A DNA stretch of 33,971 bases from Clostridiales bacterium (GTDB lineage Bacteria; Bacillota; Clostridia; Peptostreptococcales; Acidaminobacteraceae): the NCBI GenBank assembly GCA_030446305.1, contig JASUSA010000039.1, forward strand, positions 1-33,971. Direction: 5' to 3'. Each line of letters opens with the position of its first letter. Position 1 is the first letter of the stretch. Shown here piece after piece: positions 1 to 7,856 of this stretch. The notes beneath the pieces are model-generated. The model saw only the letters and a program-made list of their open reading frames with translations, searched no databases and was not told the origin of the DNA. The position numbers and the translations under genes are program-made.

Positions 1-14
1 AATGCTATCAGCAT

Positions 15-89
15 CGCGGAGTGGAGCAGTGGCAGCTCGTTGGGCTCATAACCCAAAGGTCGTAGGTTCGAATCCTGCCTCCGCAACCA
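15..89 (+). tRNA. initiator tRNA-fMet (CAT)
   Basis: Cloverleaf with anticodon CAT at 47-49 in a CTCATAA loop and an encoded 3' CCA. It is the initiator rather than the elongator. The first base C15 faces A, leaving the unpaired C1-A72 end that marks initiators, and the anticodon stem ends in three G-C pairs (GGG/CCC). First gene of an eleven-tRNA block; bases 1-14 hold nothing assignable. Confidence 0.95.
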
Positions 90-124
90 TTATTTTATTG
101 TTTTGTAATAGCCATGAATATCAT

Positions 125-199
125 GGCCCCTTGGTCAAGCGGTCAAGACACCGCCCTTTCACGGCGGTAACAGGGGTTCGATTCCCCTAGGGGTCACCA
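125..199 (+). tRNA. tRNA-Glu (TTC)
   Basis: Acceptor arms GGCCCCT and AGGGGTC pair (one G-U). The anticodon loop is CTTTCAC, giving TTC. The T-loop is GGTTCGATTCC and CCA is encoded. Confidence 0.95.
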
Positions 200-228
200 T
201 TCGTTTTGTGGTATCGTAAACCGCATGT

Positions 229-304
229 GGGGGTATAGCTCAGCTGGGAGAGCATCTGCCTTACAAGCAGAGGGTCATAGGTTCGAGCCCTGTTACCCCC
301 ACCA
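229..304 (+). tRNA. tRNA-Val (TAC)
   Basis: Acceptor GGGGGTA pairs with TACCCCC. The anticodon is TAC in the loop between CTGCC and the complementary AGCAG-side stem. T-loop GGTTCGAGCC; CCA encoded. It lies four bases from the following tRNA-Asp. Confidence 0.95.
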
Positions 305-308
305 TTAT

Positions 309-385
309 GGCCCAGTAGTTCAGTTGGTTAGAACGCCAGCCTGTCACGCTGGAGGTCGACGGTTCGAGTCCGTTCTGGGTCGCCA
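309..385 (+). tRNA. tRNA-Asp (GTC)
   Basis: Acceptor GGCCCAG pairs with CTGGGTC. The anticodon is GTC in loop CTGTCAC, the discriminator base is G as usual for Asp, and CCA is encoded. Confidence 0.95.
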
Positions 386-415
386 TTTTTATGGTTGAGA
401 GTAAAAACATTATAT

Positions 416-491
<76 letters not shown>

Positions 492-496
492 TAGCT

Positions 497-581
497 GGAG
501 GGGTTCCCGAGTGGCCAAAGGGGACGGACTGTAAATCCGTTATCAGTGATTTCGAAGGTTCGAATCCTTCTCCCTCCACCA
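497..581 (+). tRNA. tRNA-Tyr (GTA)
   Basis: An 85-nt class II tRNA with a long variable arm. Acceptor GGAGGGG pairs with TCCCTCC. The anticodon is GTA in loop CTGTAAA and CCA is encoded. It lies five bases after tRNA-Thr. Confidence 0.95.
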
Positions 582-585
582 ATAT

Positions 586-660
586 GCGGAAGTGGCTCAG
601 TGGTAGAGCATCGCCTTGCCAAGGCGAGGGTCGCGGGTTCAAATCCCGTCTTCCGCTCCA
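586..660 (+). tRNA. tRNA-Gly (GCC)
   Basis: Acceptor GCGGAAG pairs with CTTCCGC. Stem TCGCC/GGCGA closes loop TTGCCAA, giving anticodon GCC. CCA is encoded. Confidence 0.95.
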
Positions 661-664
661 TTAT

Positions 665-741
665 GCGTTCTTAGCTCAACTGGATAGAGCACCGCCCTTC
701 TAAGGCGGGGGTTTGGGGTTCGAGTCCCTAAGGACGCGCCA
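665..741 (+). tRNA. tRNA-Arg (TCT)
   Basis: Acceptor GCGTTCT pairs with AGGACGC. Stem CCGCC/GGCGG closes loop CTTCTAA, giving anticodon TCT, which reads AGA/AGG. CCA is encoded. Confidence 0.95.
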
Positions 742-758
742 ATTTCATTTTATAGTTC

Positions 759-847
759 GGAGAGGTACCGAAGCGGTCATAACGGGGCGGTCTTGAAAAC
801 CGTTAGGGTGCGAGCCCACGTGGGTTCGAATCCCACCCTCTCCGCCA
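759..847 (+). tRNA. tRNA-Ser (TGA)
   Basis: An 89-nt class II tRNA. Acceptor GGAGAGG pairs with CCTCTCC. Anticodon loop CTTGAAA gives TGA. The long variable arm suits Ser, discriminator G, and CCA is encoded. Confidence 0.95.
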
Positions 848-878
848 ACTTATGATGAAAATAATGTTTCCCAAATTG

Positions 879-955
<77 letters not shown>

Positions 956-956
956 T

Positions 957-1032
957 GCCCAGATAGCTCAGTCGGTAGAGCAGGGGACTGAAAATCCCCG
1001 TGTCGGTGGTTCGATTCCGCCTCTGGGCACCA
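957..1032 (+). tRNA. tRNA-Phe (GAA)
   Basis: Acceptor GCCCAGA pairs with TCTGGGC. The anticodon loop CTGAAAA gives GAA and CCA is encoded. Last gene of the tRNA block; a terminator hairpin starts five bases downstream. Confidence 0.95.
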
Positions 1033-1036
1033 TCAG

Positions 1037-1085
1037 AAAGATCAATGATTAAGTCTTGTCTTAGTTGTTGGTCTTTATTTCTTTT
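1037..1085 (+). terminator. intrinsic terminator of the tRNA block
   Basis: A 17-bp stem (arms 1037-1053 and 1060-1076) with four G-U pairs and a six-base loop, followed by a T-rich tail. It directly follows tRNA-Phe, so the tRNA block is probably one transcription unit ending here. Confidence 0.75.
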
Positions 1086-1091
1086 TGTATC

Positions 1092-1120
1092 TTTTAGCGT
1101 TATACGTAAAACGGTATAAT
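1092..1120 (+). promoter_or_regulatory. sigma-A-type promoter for the chorismate mutase gene
   Basis: A perfect -10 TATAAT at 1115-1120 has only a weak T-rich -35 at about 1092-1098. Predicted transcription starts near 1127, 30 bases before the start codon at 1157. An upstream in-frame ATG at 1085 would lie before this transcript begins. Confidence 0.55.
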
Positions 1121-1156
1121 GAATTGAGCGAATGTAAAGAAGATAGGAGATATGGT

Positions 1157-1420
1157 ATGCTGGATCAATTGAGAAAAGAACTAAATGATTTAGACAAAGC
1201 GCTTATTGAATTGCTTGAAAAGCGTTTTGAAGTGACAGAACAAGTAGGTGCTTTTAAACAGCGTGAAAACATGGTAGTTTTACAGCCAGAACGTGAAGCT
1301 GAGATATTAGACCGCATTGCAAAGACACTTTCTGAATCAGATTATTCGGAGTATATTATCGAAATATACCGTAGTATTTTTGAGCAAAGTCGTTCACAGC
1401 AATCAAAATACGCTAAATAA
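1157..1420 (+). CDS. chorismate mutase, AroQ type (monofunctional)
   Basis: An 87-residue all-helical protein with the AroQ-class pattern. LRKELNDLDKALIELLEKR at residues 5-23 forms the start of the long first helix; then come a Lys and Gln before LQPEREAEIL, the segment that carries the Arg/Glu active-site residues in this family. It would convert chorismate to prephenate, the entry to Phe and Tyr synthesis, in the cytoplasm. The length matches stand-alone AroQ domains. I chose ATG 1157 because AGGAGA lies at 1145-1150 and the promoter sits inside the longer reading frame that begins at 1085. No other aromatic-pathway genes lie nearby, so its role here rests on the domain alone. Confidence 0.85.
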   Translation: MLDQLRKELNDLDKALIELLEKRFEVTEQVGAFKQRENMVVLQPEREAEILDRIAKTLSESDYSEYIIEIYRSIFEQSRSQQSKYAK

Positions 1421-1547
1421 AGTGAAGATCAGCAAATAACCATATAAAAGAATTACAAATATATTAAGATTAGAAAAGGACTATACTCAGCAATTCCAAA
1501 TAATAGTATACTGAGAGCAGAGTAATTATCATATTCAGGAGTGCTAA

Positions 1548-2387
1548 ATGGAAGTATTACAATCCTTATCATCGTCGACACTTAATTTTTTATATGAAAT
1601 AAAAATTAACTATATCGTCGACATCGCAATTATTGCATTTGTATTTTACAAATTATTGGGACTTATTCGTGAAACGAGAGCAGAACAGCTCGCCAAAGGA
1701 TTTCTAATTATTCTCATTATCTCCAAATTGAGTGAATGGGCAAAACTCTATGCGGTTAATTATGTTCTTCAAAGCACCTTTACCATTGGTTTGATTGCTT
1801 TGGTTATCATATTTCAACCGGAATTAAGGAAGGCGCTGGAACACTTGGGGCGAAGTCAACTGTTCCTAATGCCAACTCGAAAAAACGTTCAGAACTCACT
1901 GGAGCAAATGATTAATGAAATCGTAGACGCCGCGGGCGTCATGTCCAGAAAAAAAATTGGTGCACTTATTGTTATTGAGCGCACAACAGGGATTAATGAT
2001 ATCGCCGAGACGGGCACTATCATTGATGCGCAGATCTCTGCGGATCTGCTGATGAATATTTTTTATCCGAAATCACCGCTTCACGACGGTGCGGTCGTTA
2101 TAAAAAATGAGCGTCTTATGGCAGCGGGATGTTTATTGCCATTATCATCGAATAAATATATTTCAAAAGAGCTTGGAACACGCCATCGTGCAGGGATGGG
2201 AATGACTGAGAGCTCAGATGCGCTTATTGTAATTGTTTCCGAAGAAACGGGGGTGATATCAATGGCTTTAGAAGGCAAACTTCAACGCTTTCTGGACACG
2301 ACGACATTAAAAGAACTCATGAACAATGCACTTGTCGTGGAAAAAGAAGAAAAGCAGGGAGGTAAGCGCAATGCCAAAGGAAAATAA
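1548..2387 (+). CDS. cdaA: diadenylate cyclase CdaA
   Basis: Makes the second messenger c-di-AMP from two ATP. The 279-residue protein has about three N-terminal membrane helices (residues 22-95), a short linker, then the DAC domain. Both catalytic signatures are present: DGA at residues 180-182 within SPLHDGAVVI, and RHR at 212-214 within GTRHRAGMG. Length is normal for CdaA. AGGAG stands before ATG 1548. The next gene, cdaR, overlaps its last 17 bases, as is typical of this pair. In many Firmicutes cdaA-cdaR is followed directly by glmM; here glmM lies 10 kb downstream. c-di-AMP made here would govern osmolyte and potassium balance and cell-wall homeostasis. Possible -10 boxes TATACT lie at 1482 and 1507, without convincing -35 partners. 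Confidence 0.95.
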   Translation: MEVLQSLSSSTLNFLYEIKINYIVDIAIIAFVFYKLLGLIRETRAEQLAKGFLIILIISKLSEWAKLYAVNYVLQSTFTIGLIALVIIFQPELRKALEHLGRSQLFLMPTRKNVQNSLEQMINEIVDAAGVMSRKKIGALIVIERTTGINDIAETGTIIDAQISADLLMNIFYPKSPLHDGAVVIKNERLMAAGCLLPLSSNKYISKELGTRHRAGMGMTESSDALIVIVSEETGVISMALEGKLQRFLDTTTLKELMNNALVVEKEEKQGGKRNAKGK

Positions 2388-3666
2388 ATTGTTGGAACGA
2401 CTGAAAAAAGTCGTGACAGGCATCAAAAACTTACCGAAAGCTTTTTTTAGCATTAATTTGAATCACAATACGGGAACTAAAATTTTTTCATTGGTGCTTG
2501 CAATACTGTTCTGGGTATTCGTAATGGATCAAGTTGATCCAGAAATCACCAAAGTGATTGAGAGCGTTCCGGTGCAACTTATTAATCAGCAGGAGCTTGA
2601 TCAAAATGATTTGATTATTATGGATCAGCATGATTACTTTGTTAATGTTGAAATCACGGGTCGACGCAATAACGTTTTGAATACGAATAAATCGTCCATA
2701 TATCTATGGGCAGATGTTCGCAATGTAAAAAAAGGATCAAACATACTGCAGATTAATAAAACAATAAATTCAGAAGCAGTCTCTATTAAGACGCTTATTC
2801 CAAATGAAATTGTGTTGAGTATTGATCAAATTGTTTCCATACCAAAGCCTGTACAGGTAACAACTTCGGGCAGTTATCAGGAAGGGTTCTATCAAAGCGG
2901 CATGACGATAAGTCCTGAAGAGGTTAAAGTTATTGGACCTGAAAGTGTTGTAAATCAAGTGGCCTATCTAGGTGGGACATTAAATGTATCAAATATTGAT
3001 TCGGATGCGACAAAGCAGATCAGTCTGGTGCCGTATGATAATGACGGTGAAATGGTTAGTGGGGTAACACTGGATGAAAGCTACAGCAGTGTTACGATTA
3101 ACGTGGGAATGGAAAAAAATGTTGCAGTCAAACCGGTTATCAATGGTGTCCCAATGGAGGGATTTGAGGTCGTTGCTGCAACGATATCCCCTGAGTACGT
3201 CATTATTAGTGGGAACGAATCCGCTGTTTTTCCATTATCTGAGGTGTTTGCAGAGCCTATTAATCTCAAAGGTGAAGAGGCCTCGTCATTCATTGTTGAA
3301 AAGAGCATAGAATTGCCATCGGGTGTTCAGTCAAATGCTGAAAACAATATGGTTCAAATTGAAGTGTTAATCGAGCCGGTGATCACAAAAGAATTTAATT
3401 TCAATGTCAAAGACATTCCAATTGTTAATTTATCCGATACATTAGGGACTAATCTCAGTGAGAATACCGACACCATTAACATAAAAGTTAAAGATGTAGA
3501 ATCAATAATTAACAACGTCTCGAAAGATGATATTCATCTTTCTATAAATTTTGGCATCGTGGATAAAGCAGGGCTATACCGATTAAAAGTAAATGTTGCA
3601 AATGAAGATCGTTATAAAGAGCTAAGCATTGACCCGATCTATATAGAAGTTCAGGTTACAGAGTAA
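2371..3666 (+). CDS. cdaR: CdaA regulator CdaR (YbbR-domain protein)
   Basis: A 431-residue membrane-anchored protein: a short basic N-terminus, one membrane helix at about residues 26-45 (KIFSLVLAILFWVFVMDQ), then a long extracytoplasmic region of repeated YbbR domains. Recurrent segments such as ISPEEVKVIGPES, ISPEYVIISGNES and the opening VDPEITKVIESVPVQL mark at least three or four repeats. CdaR binds CdaA and modulates its cyclase activity. I start it at ATG 2371, with GGGAGGT at 2358-2364, rather than at an in-frame ATG 45 bases upstream that lies deeper in cdaA. Translational coupling with cdaA is likely because the genes overlap. Confidence 0.92.
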   Translation: MPKENKLLERLKKVVTGIKNLPKAFFSINLNHNTGTKIFSLVLAILFWVFVMDQVDPEITKVIESVPVQLINQQELDQNDLIIMDQHDYFVNVEITGRRNNVLNTNKSSIYLWADVRNVKKGSNILQINKTINSEAVSIKTLIPNEIVLSIDQIVSIPKPVQVTTSGSYQEGFYQSGMTISPEEVKVIGPESVVNQVAYLGGTLNVSNIDSDATKQISLVPYDNDGEMVSGVTLDESYSSVTINVGMEKNVAVKPVINGVPMEGFEVVAATISPEYVIISGNESAVFPLSEVFAEPINLKGEEASSFIVEKSIELPSGVQSNAENNMVQIEVLIEPVITKEFNFNVKDIPIVNLSDTLGTNLSENTDTINIKVKDVESIINNVSKDDIHLSINFGIVDKAGLYRLKVNVANEDRYKELSIDPIYIEVQVTE

Positions 3667-3817
3667 ATGGTGATGTGTATCGCCTTCCAGAGGTGCGTCC
3701 CCTTTTAAAGGGAAAATTAAAGCCTTTCCGCATAATCAATGCCAATGGTATATGCCAATGATTAGTTAATTTTTCAGGAATTGTTTAAAGAAAAAGAAAA
3801 AGGGTAAATAATAATGC

Positions 3818-3845
3818 AGGGCGGGGATATTTATATTCTCGCCCT
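3818..3845 (+). terminator. hairpin, probable terminator after cdaR
   Basis: Arms AGGGCGGGGAT and ATTCTCGCCCT form an 11-bp stem with two G-U pairs about 150 bases after the cdaR stop. The tail is only moderately T-rich. In the rest of the 330-base spacer (3667-3996) I see a small CCCCTTTTAAAGGG hairpin near 3699, two direct copies of TGCCAATG near 3740-3758, and the promoter at 3944. Confidence 0.5.
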
Positions 3846-3943
3846 TCTGTCATTTAAAAAGCCTAAATGTACTGAAATACAGTCATCACAACGGTGAATT
3901 AATGCTGTTTATACATCAATAATTTCATTACAGGACAATTCAG

Positions 3944-3972
3944 TTGCAGGAAAACTTGGAATAACATAGAAT
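3944..3972 (+). promoter_or_regulatory. sigma-A-type promoter for the methyltransferase gene
   Basis: TTGCAG at 3944-3949, a 17-base spacer and TAGAAT at 3967-3972. The gene starts 24 bases further on. Confidence 0.55.
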
Positions 3973-3996
3973 AAGATCACAGAGAGAAGGTTTGGC

Positions 3997-4581
3997 ATGA
4001 ATTTTTATGATGGCATGATGTATCCGCTAGAAAAAAAATGGTTAGCGGAAAAGCGTGAATGGCTCATGCAATTTGTCAAAGGAGAAGTATTGGAAATTGG
4101 ATATGGTACAGGCACAAATTTTAAATTTATGAATACAGATGCAATTGATCATTTGACGGCACTGGATACAGCAGAAAATGATAGTGTCCACAGTGATTTG
4201 CCCATAAAATTTGTGACGGGAACAGTTGAGGCCTTGCCTTTTGAGGATAATTACTTTGATACGGTTATTGAAACATTGGTACTTTGTTCTGTTCAAGAGC
4301 TTGAACGATCAATATCGGAAATTTCAAGAGTGCTAAAGCCTGGTGGTGCTTTTGTCTACATGGATCATGTTTTGCCCAATGATGCGGGCCTTGCCAAAGC
4401 TTTCAAAGTGATTAACCCACTATGGTCAAAAGTAGCCAATGGTTGCCAATTAGTGCGGACGCCAAAAGCACTGTTTGAACGTAATGGATTAGAAATTGTA
4501 GAGGCCATAGCGTTGGAAAGGGTATATTTGATTATGGCATCGCCATTAAGCGCATTTAAAGATGCTGTAAATGTGCAATGA
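3997..4581 (+). CDS. class I SAM-dependent methyltransferase
   Basis: A 194-residue Methyltransf_11-type protein. Motif I is VLEIGYGTGTNF at about residues 30-41 (SAM binding). The acidic motif II region is LTALDTAEND, the LPFEDNYFDTVIETLVLC segment covers motifs III-IV, and the post-motif is VLKPGGAFVYMDH. No membrane helix. The overall look resembles small-molecule or phospholipid-type methyltransferases of the METTL7/PmtA kind, but the substrate cannot be read from the sequence. It has its own promoter and a weak GAGAAGG ribosome site, and the neighbours give no pathway hint. The stop codon abuts repeat element B. Confidence 0.8.
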   Translation: MNFYDGMMYPLEKKWLAEKREWLMQFVKGEVLEIGYGTGTNFKFMNTDAIDHLTALDTAENDSVHSDLPIKFVTGTVEALPFEDNYFDTVIETLVLCSVQELERSISEISRVLKPGGAFVYMDHVLPNDAGLAKAFKVINPLWSKVANGCQLVRTPKALFERNGLEIVEAIALERVYLIMASPLSAFKDAVNVQ

Positions 4582-4690
4582 AGGCAATTGCATCATGCGC
4601 TTTAGTTAATCCTTTACGCCTTTACTAAAATATATTCCTAAAATATATTAAAATACATTGAATTTTCGGATGATGAAATAGTAGCAATTA
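4582..4690. repeat. dispersed repeat family 1, copy B (diverged)
   Basis: Begins GGCAATTGCATCAT, close to the GGAAATTGCATCATT end of copy A. It shares an internal TTAATCCTTTACG (copy A: TTGATCCTTCACG) and ends near GATGATGAAATAGTAGCAATTA. The interior is AT-rich and diverged. It fills the spacer between the methyltransferase stop and the regulator promoter. Confidence 0.45.
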
Positions 4691-4702
4691 TAGTGAACGG
4701 AT

Positions 4703-4731
4703 TAAAGTTTGGAAAATTCGAATGGTATAAT
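4703..4731 (+). promoter_or_regulatory. sigma-A-type promoter for the sigma-54 activator gene
   Basis: A perfect TATAAT at 4726-4731 preceded by a poor -35 (TTAAAG-like, 4702-4708). It lies 52 bases before the GTG start. Confidence 0.5.
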
Positions 4732-4782
4732 GTCCTCAATCATCTCAAAAAAACTAGCAAGATTGAAAGGGAATGAAAAATC

Positions 4783-6525
4783 GTGATCAATATTAATCAA
4801 AGAGAACATGAAAACGGCATGCGCAAAGATATTGAAAAAATTTTAGACGCAGCGCACGACGCCATTATTGCTATTGATAAAGATGAAAATATAACGATTT
4901 TTAATCGTTCTGCTGAGCGATTGACAGGTCAAAAGGCTTCTTATGCAATTGGCAGCCCTGTTGAGGATGTGATTGACAACACGCGATTGCCCATTATTCT
5001 GAAAACGGGCATATCAGAGCTAAATCAGCAGCAGCCGCTTCGCGACATTATCATTGTCACCAATCGGATGCCTGTCATTGATGATGATGGTGATATTATT
5101 GGCGCTATCGCAATTTTCAGAGACATTTCAGAAATGGTGGATCTTGCAGAACGCATAACGAACCTCAATCAGATTAAAGAAACATTAGAAGCGACCATTA
5201 CGGCGACACAAGATGCAATTTCTGTTGTCGATGCTGAAGGGATTGGCATTCTGATTAACCCTGCCTATACGCGAATGACGGGATTTGTTGCTGAACAAAT
5301 CATTGGCAAAGATTGTACCGTAGATCTTACTGAAGGTGAGAGCGTTCATATGGAGGTACTTCGAACCGGCAAGCCGGTGAAGGGTAAAAAACTTCGAGTA
5401 GGCCCACAGCGTAAAGACGTTATTGCTGAAGCGGCTCCCATTATTGTCAAAGGTGAGATCAAAGGTTCTGTCGCCATTATTCATGATCTCACTGAAATCA
5501 ATGAAATCTATAAACAGCTTGACATGGCTAAAAAGATTATTCGCAATTTGGAAGCAAAATATACATTTGATGATATTATCGGCACCAGTGACTTAATGGG
5601 ATATGCCATTGAAAAGGCTAGAATGGCTGCCGAGACGCCTGCAACAGTTATCTTAAGAGGTGAGAGCGGTACGGGCAAGGAGCTCTTTGCGCATGCAATA
5701 CATAACTCATCCGATCGAAAATATGCGCAGTTTATACGGGTAAATTGTGCGGCGATTAACGAAGGACTGCTGGAAAGTGAACTCTTCGGCTATGAGGAAG
5801 GCGCATTTACCGGCGCTTCTAAAGGCGGAAAAATTGGCCTCTTTGAAAAGGCAAATGGTGGGACGATCTTTTTAGATGAAATTGGTGAACTCAGTCTCAA
5901 TATACAAGCCAAACTGCTACGCGTTCTCCAAGAAAAAGAAATCCTGAGAGTTGGCGCCAATAAACCGATCCCCATTGATGTTCGCGTCATTACAGCCACC
6001 AATGTTAATCTTGAAGAAGCCGTAAAGCAGAAGCGTTTTCGGATGGATCTCTATTATCGTATAAATGTTGTGCCCATTGATATTCCTGCGCTTCGGCAAC
6101 ATAAAGGCGATATCTTGGAACTGGTTAAACATATGATTAATAAATTTAATCTGGAATATGGACGAAATGTTCAAGAGATTTCTGAGGGGGCACTTCGAAT
6201 AATCTCTGCATATGACTGGCCGGGAAACGTACGGGAACTAGAGAATTTTATTGGCAGGGCAATGATTAACATTAAGATGCAGGAAATTATTTTGACAGAG
6301 GCACATCTGCCATCAATAGTCTACCGACAGTCGCATAATAATGAAGTTCGCCATCCATTGGATGAAGGTATTTTAAGCTTGGATGAAAGTGTAAAGAACT
6401 TTGAAAGACAATTAATTATCAGAACCTTAGAGGTAAACGAATACAATAGGGAAGCAACGGCGAAAGCACTCAAAATAAGTTTGAGGACGCTTTACTATAA
6501 AATAAAGGCTTATGATATTGTCTGA
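4783..6525 (+). CDS. sigma-54-dependent transcriptional activator, PAS-PAS-AAA+-Fis
   Basis: A 580-residue enhancer-binding protein. Two PAS domains (about residues 15-120 and 135-240) should sense a small ligand or redox state. The AAA+ domain has Walker A GESGTGKE at 293-300, the sigma-54 contact loop GAFTGA at 340-345, and Walker B GGTIFLDEIGE near 360. A Fis-type helix-turn-helix closes the protein (LKISLRTLYYKIKAY). There is no receiver domain. Domain order matches B. subtilis BkdR/RocR-like activators. GTG 4783 is chosen because AAAGGGA lies ten bases upstream; ATG at codon 13 is an alternative. A canonical -24/-12 promoter lies 326 bases downstream in front of ptb, so ptb-buk-vor is its probable target. 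Confidence 0.92.
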   Translation: MININQREHENGMRKDIEKILDAAHDAIIAIDKDENITIFNRSAERLTGQKASYAIGSPVEDVIDNTRLPIILKTGISELNQQQPLRDIIIVTNRMPVIDDDGDIIGAIAIFRDISEMVDLAERITNLNQIKETLEATITATQDAISVVDAEGIGILINPAYTRMTGFVAEQIIGKDCTVDLTEGESVHMEVLRTGKPVKGKKLRVGPQRKDVIAEAAPIIVKGEIKGSVAIIHDLTEINEIYKQLDMAKKIIRNLEAKYTFDDIIGTSDLMGYAIEKARMAAETPATVILRGESGTGKELFAHAIHNSSDRKYAQFIRVNCAAINEGLLESELFGYEEGAFTGASKGGKIGLFEKANGGTIFLDEIGELSLNIQAKLLRVLQEKEILRVGANKPIPIDVRVITATNVNLEEAVKQKRFRMDLYYRINVVPIDIPALRQHKGDILELVKHMINKFNLEYGRNVQEISEGALRIISAYDWPGNVRELENFIGRAMINIKMQEIILTEAHLPSIVYRQSHNNEVRHPLDEGILSLDESVKNFERQLIIRTLEVNEYNREATAKALKISLRTLYYKIKAYDIV

Positions 6526-6558
6526 AATATAATCGCGTTTTTAACCGCGAATTTATGG

Positions 6559-6682
6559 GGTAAGGAAATGACATGACATCATGACCATTAGGCGATTCTT
6601 CACAACAATAGGTTGAATACTCGTATGTTAAAAATCGTACCGATTGTCGTAAACGGATAAAAATTTGAATGATGCATTTACC
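6559..6682. repeat. dispersed repeat family 1, copy C
   Basis: Starts GGTAAGGAAATGACAT and ends GAATGATGCATTTACC, an imperfect inverted pair. It shares TTCACAACAATAGGTTGAAT with copy A (TTCACGACAATAGGCTAAAT), and ATAAAAATTTGAATGATGC matches copy A nearly base for base. No protein is encoded. A short TTTAACCGCGAA just upstream (about 6540-6551) also resembles the core of repeat family 2. Confidence 0.6.
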
Positions 6683-6711
6683 GCTGGTACAAAAACAGCA
6701 CAGCTATTAAG

Positions 6712-6774
6712 AAAAACTGCATGCAAACATTTGCAAAAAAACGATTGTTTTGCAAATTTTTGCATGCAGTTTTT
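6712..6774. promoter_or_regulatory. 27-bp inverted repeat upstream of the sigma-54 promoter
   Basis: Arms 6712-6738 and 6748-6774 are complementary at 26 of 27 positions around a nine-base loop. Each arm carries the palindrome TGCATGCA and a TTTGCAAA half. It ends in TTTTTT, so it could terminate the regulator transcript. It also sits about 77-139 bases upstream of the -24 box, an ideal place for the upstream activating sequence bound by the sigma-54 activator. The sequence cannot decide between these; both may hold. Confidence 0.65.
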
Positions 6775-6850
6775 TGCGTTTTATAACATTATCGTCATAA
6801 ATTCAGCCTAAAACCCTGTAAATCTGTAGACTGTATGCAAAGTACACCTT

Positions 6851-6866
6851 TGGCATAAGACTTGCA
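6851..6866 (+). promoter_or_regulatory. sigma-54 (-24/-12) promoter of the ptb operon
   Basis: TGGCATAAGACTTGCA matches the consensus TGGCAC-N5-TTGCA with one change. The invariant GG (6852-6853) and GC (6864-6865) are separated by exactly ten bases. Transcription should begin near 6877, 34 bases before ptb. The activator gene just upstream completes the circuit. Confidence 0.9.
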
Positions 6867-6910
6867 TAATTAATAATTGTCGAGTAAAAAGAAAACGATG
6901 AGGTGAAATC

Positions 6911-7816
6911 ATGATTAACAGTTTTGAAGCATTATGTACCGAAGCCGTCAAGAAGGGACCAAAGACAGTTGCCGTTGCCTGCGCGCAGGATGACGACGTC
7001 TTAAAGGCTGTTAAAGCGGCGTATGACGAGGGTATGATTAACGTGATACTGGTAGGAGACCAACCAAAGATTAAAATGATTGCAGATACGATTGGTTTTG
7101 ATATTTCAGGACTGGAATGCATTCAAATAGAAGATGCTGTTGAGGCATCTCTTAAAGCTGTTTCACTGGTATCATCCGGCAAGGCTGACATCGTAATGAA
7201 AGGACTGGTTGATACATCTATCATCTTAAAGGCGGTATTAAACAAAGAGGTTGGGCTGAGAAGTGGCAATGTGCTAAGCCATTTAGCCGTGTTTGAAGTG
7301 CCAACTTATCATAAAATGCTAATGCTGACAGATGCTGCAATGAATATTGCGCCGGACCTTAACACAAAGAAACAGATCGTTGAAAATGCGCTGGCGGTTA
7401 CAAAAGCACTTGGAATCGAAACAGCAAAAGTCGGCGTTTTGGCAGCAAAGGAAAAAGTAAATCCTGCCATGCAGGCAACTGTCGATGCAGGAGAACTCGT
7501 AAAAATGAATCAGTCTGGTGAAATTACAGACTGTATCATAGGTGGACCATTCGCACTTGACAATGCAATTTCAAAAGAAGCCGCTCAGATTAAGGGCGTT
7601 AAAGATCCGATTGCAGGTGACGTTGATTTACTGATCTGTCCGCAAATAGAATCGGGCAATATTTTGTACAAGGCGCTCAATTTTTTAGCAAATGCGAAAT
7701 CCGCCGGCGTTATCGTCGGTGCAACAGCGCCTGTTATTCTAACATCGCGTGCAGACAGCGATGAATCAAAGCACTATTCTATCGCACTGGGTGTTTTGAT
7801 GACTGCAAACAAGTAA
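6911..7816 (+). CDS. ptb: phosphate butyryltransferase (phosphotransbutyrylase)
   Basis: Transfers an acyl group from CoA to phosphate (butyryl-CoA, or branched acyl-CoA, to acyl phosphate). The 301 residues match the usual Ptb length. Family features are the N-terminal VAVACAQDDDVLKAVKAA, the glycine-rich VMKGLVDTS and RSGNVLSHLAVFEVP in the CoA/phosphate region, and the C-terminal GVIVGATAPVILTSRADS typical of phosphate acetyl/butyryltransferases. The downstream butyrate kinase makes Ptb more likely than phosphate acetyltransferase. GAGGTGA precedes the ATG. First gene of the sigma-54-controlled operon; its neighbours suggest isobutyryl-, 2-methylbutyryl- or isovaleryl-CoA as physiological substrates. 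Confidence 0.93.
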   Translation: MINSFEALCTEAVKKGPKTVAVACAQDDDVLKAVKAAYDEGMINVILVGDQPKIKMIADTIGFDISGLECIQIEDAVEASLKAVSLVSSGKADIVMKGLVDTSIILKAVLNKEVGLRSGNVLSHLAVFEVPTYHKMLMLTDAAMNIAPDLNTKKQIVENALAVTKALGIETAKVGVLAAKEKVNPAMQATVDAGELVKMNQSGEITDCIIGGPFALDNAISKEAAQIKGVKDPIAGDVDLLICPQIESGNILYKALNFLANAKSAGVIVGATAPVILTSRADSDESKHYSIALGVLMTANK

Positions 7817-7856
7817 TGGTAAAGCGTTATAAAAAATTTACGATGGGGAGGTACCA

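Noticed and set aside
1085..1156. Upstream ATG extending the chorismate mutase by 24 residues
   Set aside because: It precedes the predicted transcription start, has no ribosome site, and the added residues do not fit the AroQ domain.
1471..1520. CTCAG/CTGAG inverted pair with two TATACT boxes before cdaA
   Set aside because: Short, with a long AT-rich loop and no convincing -35 partner; not enough to call an operator.
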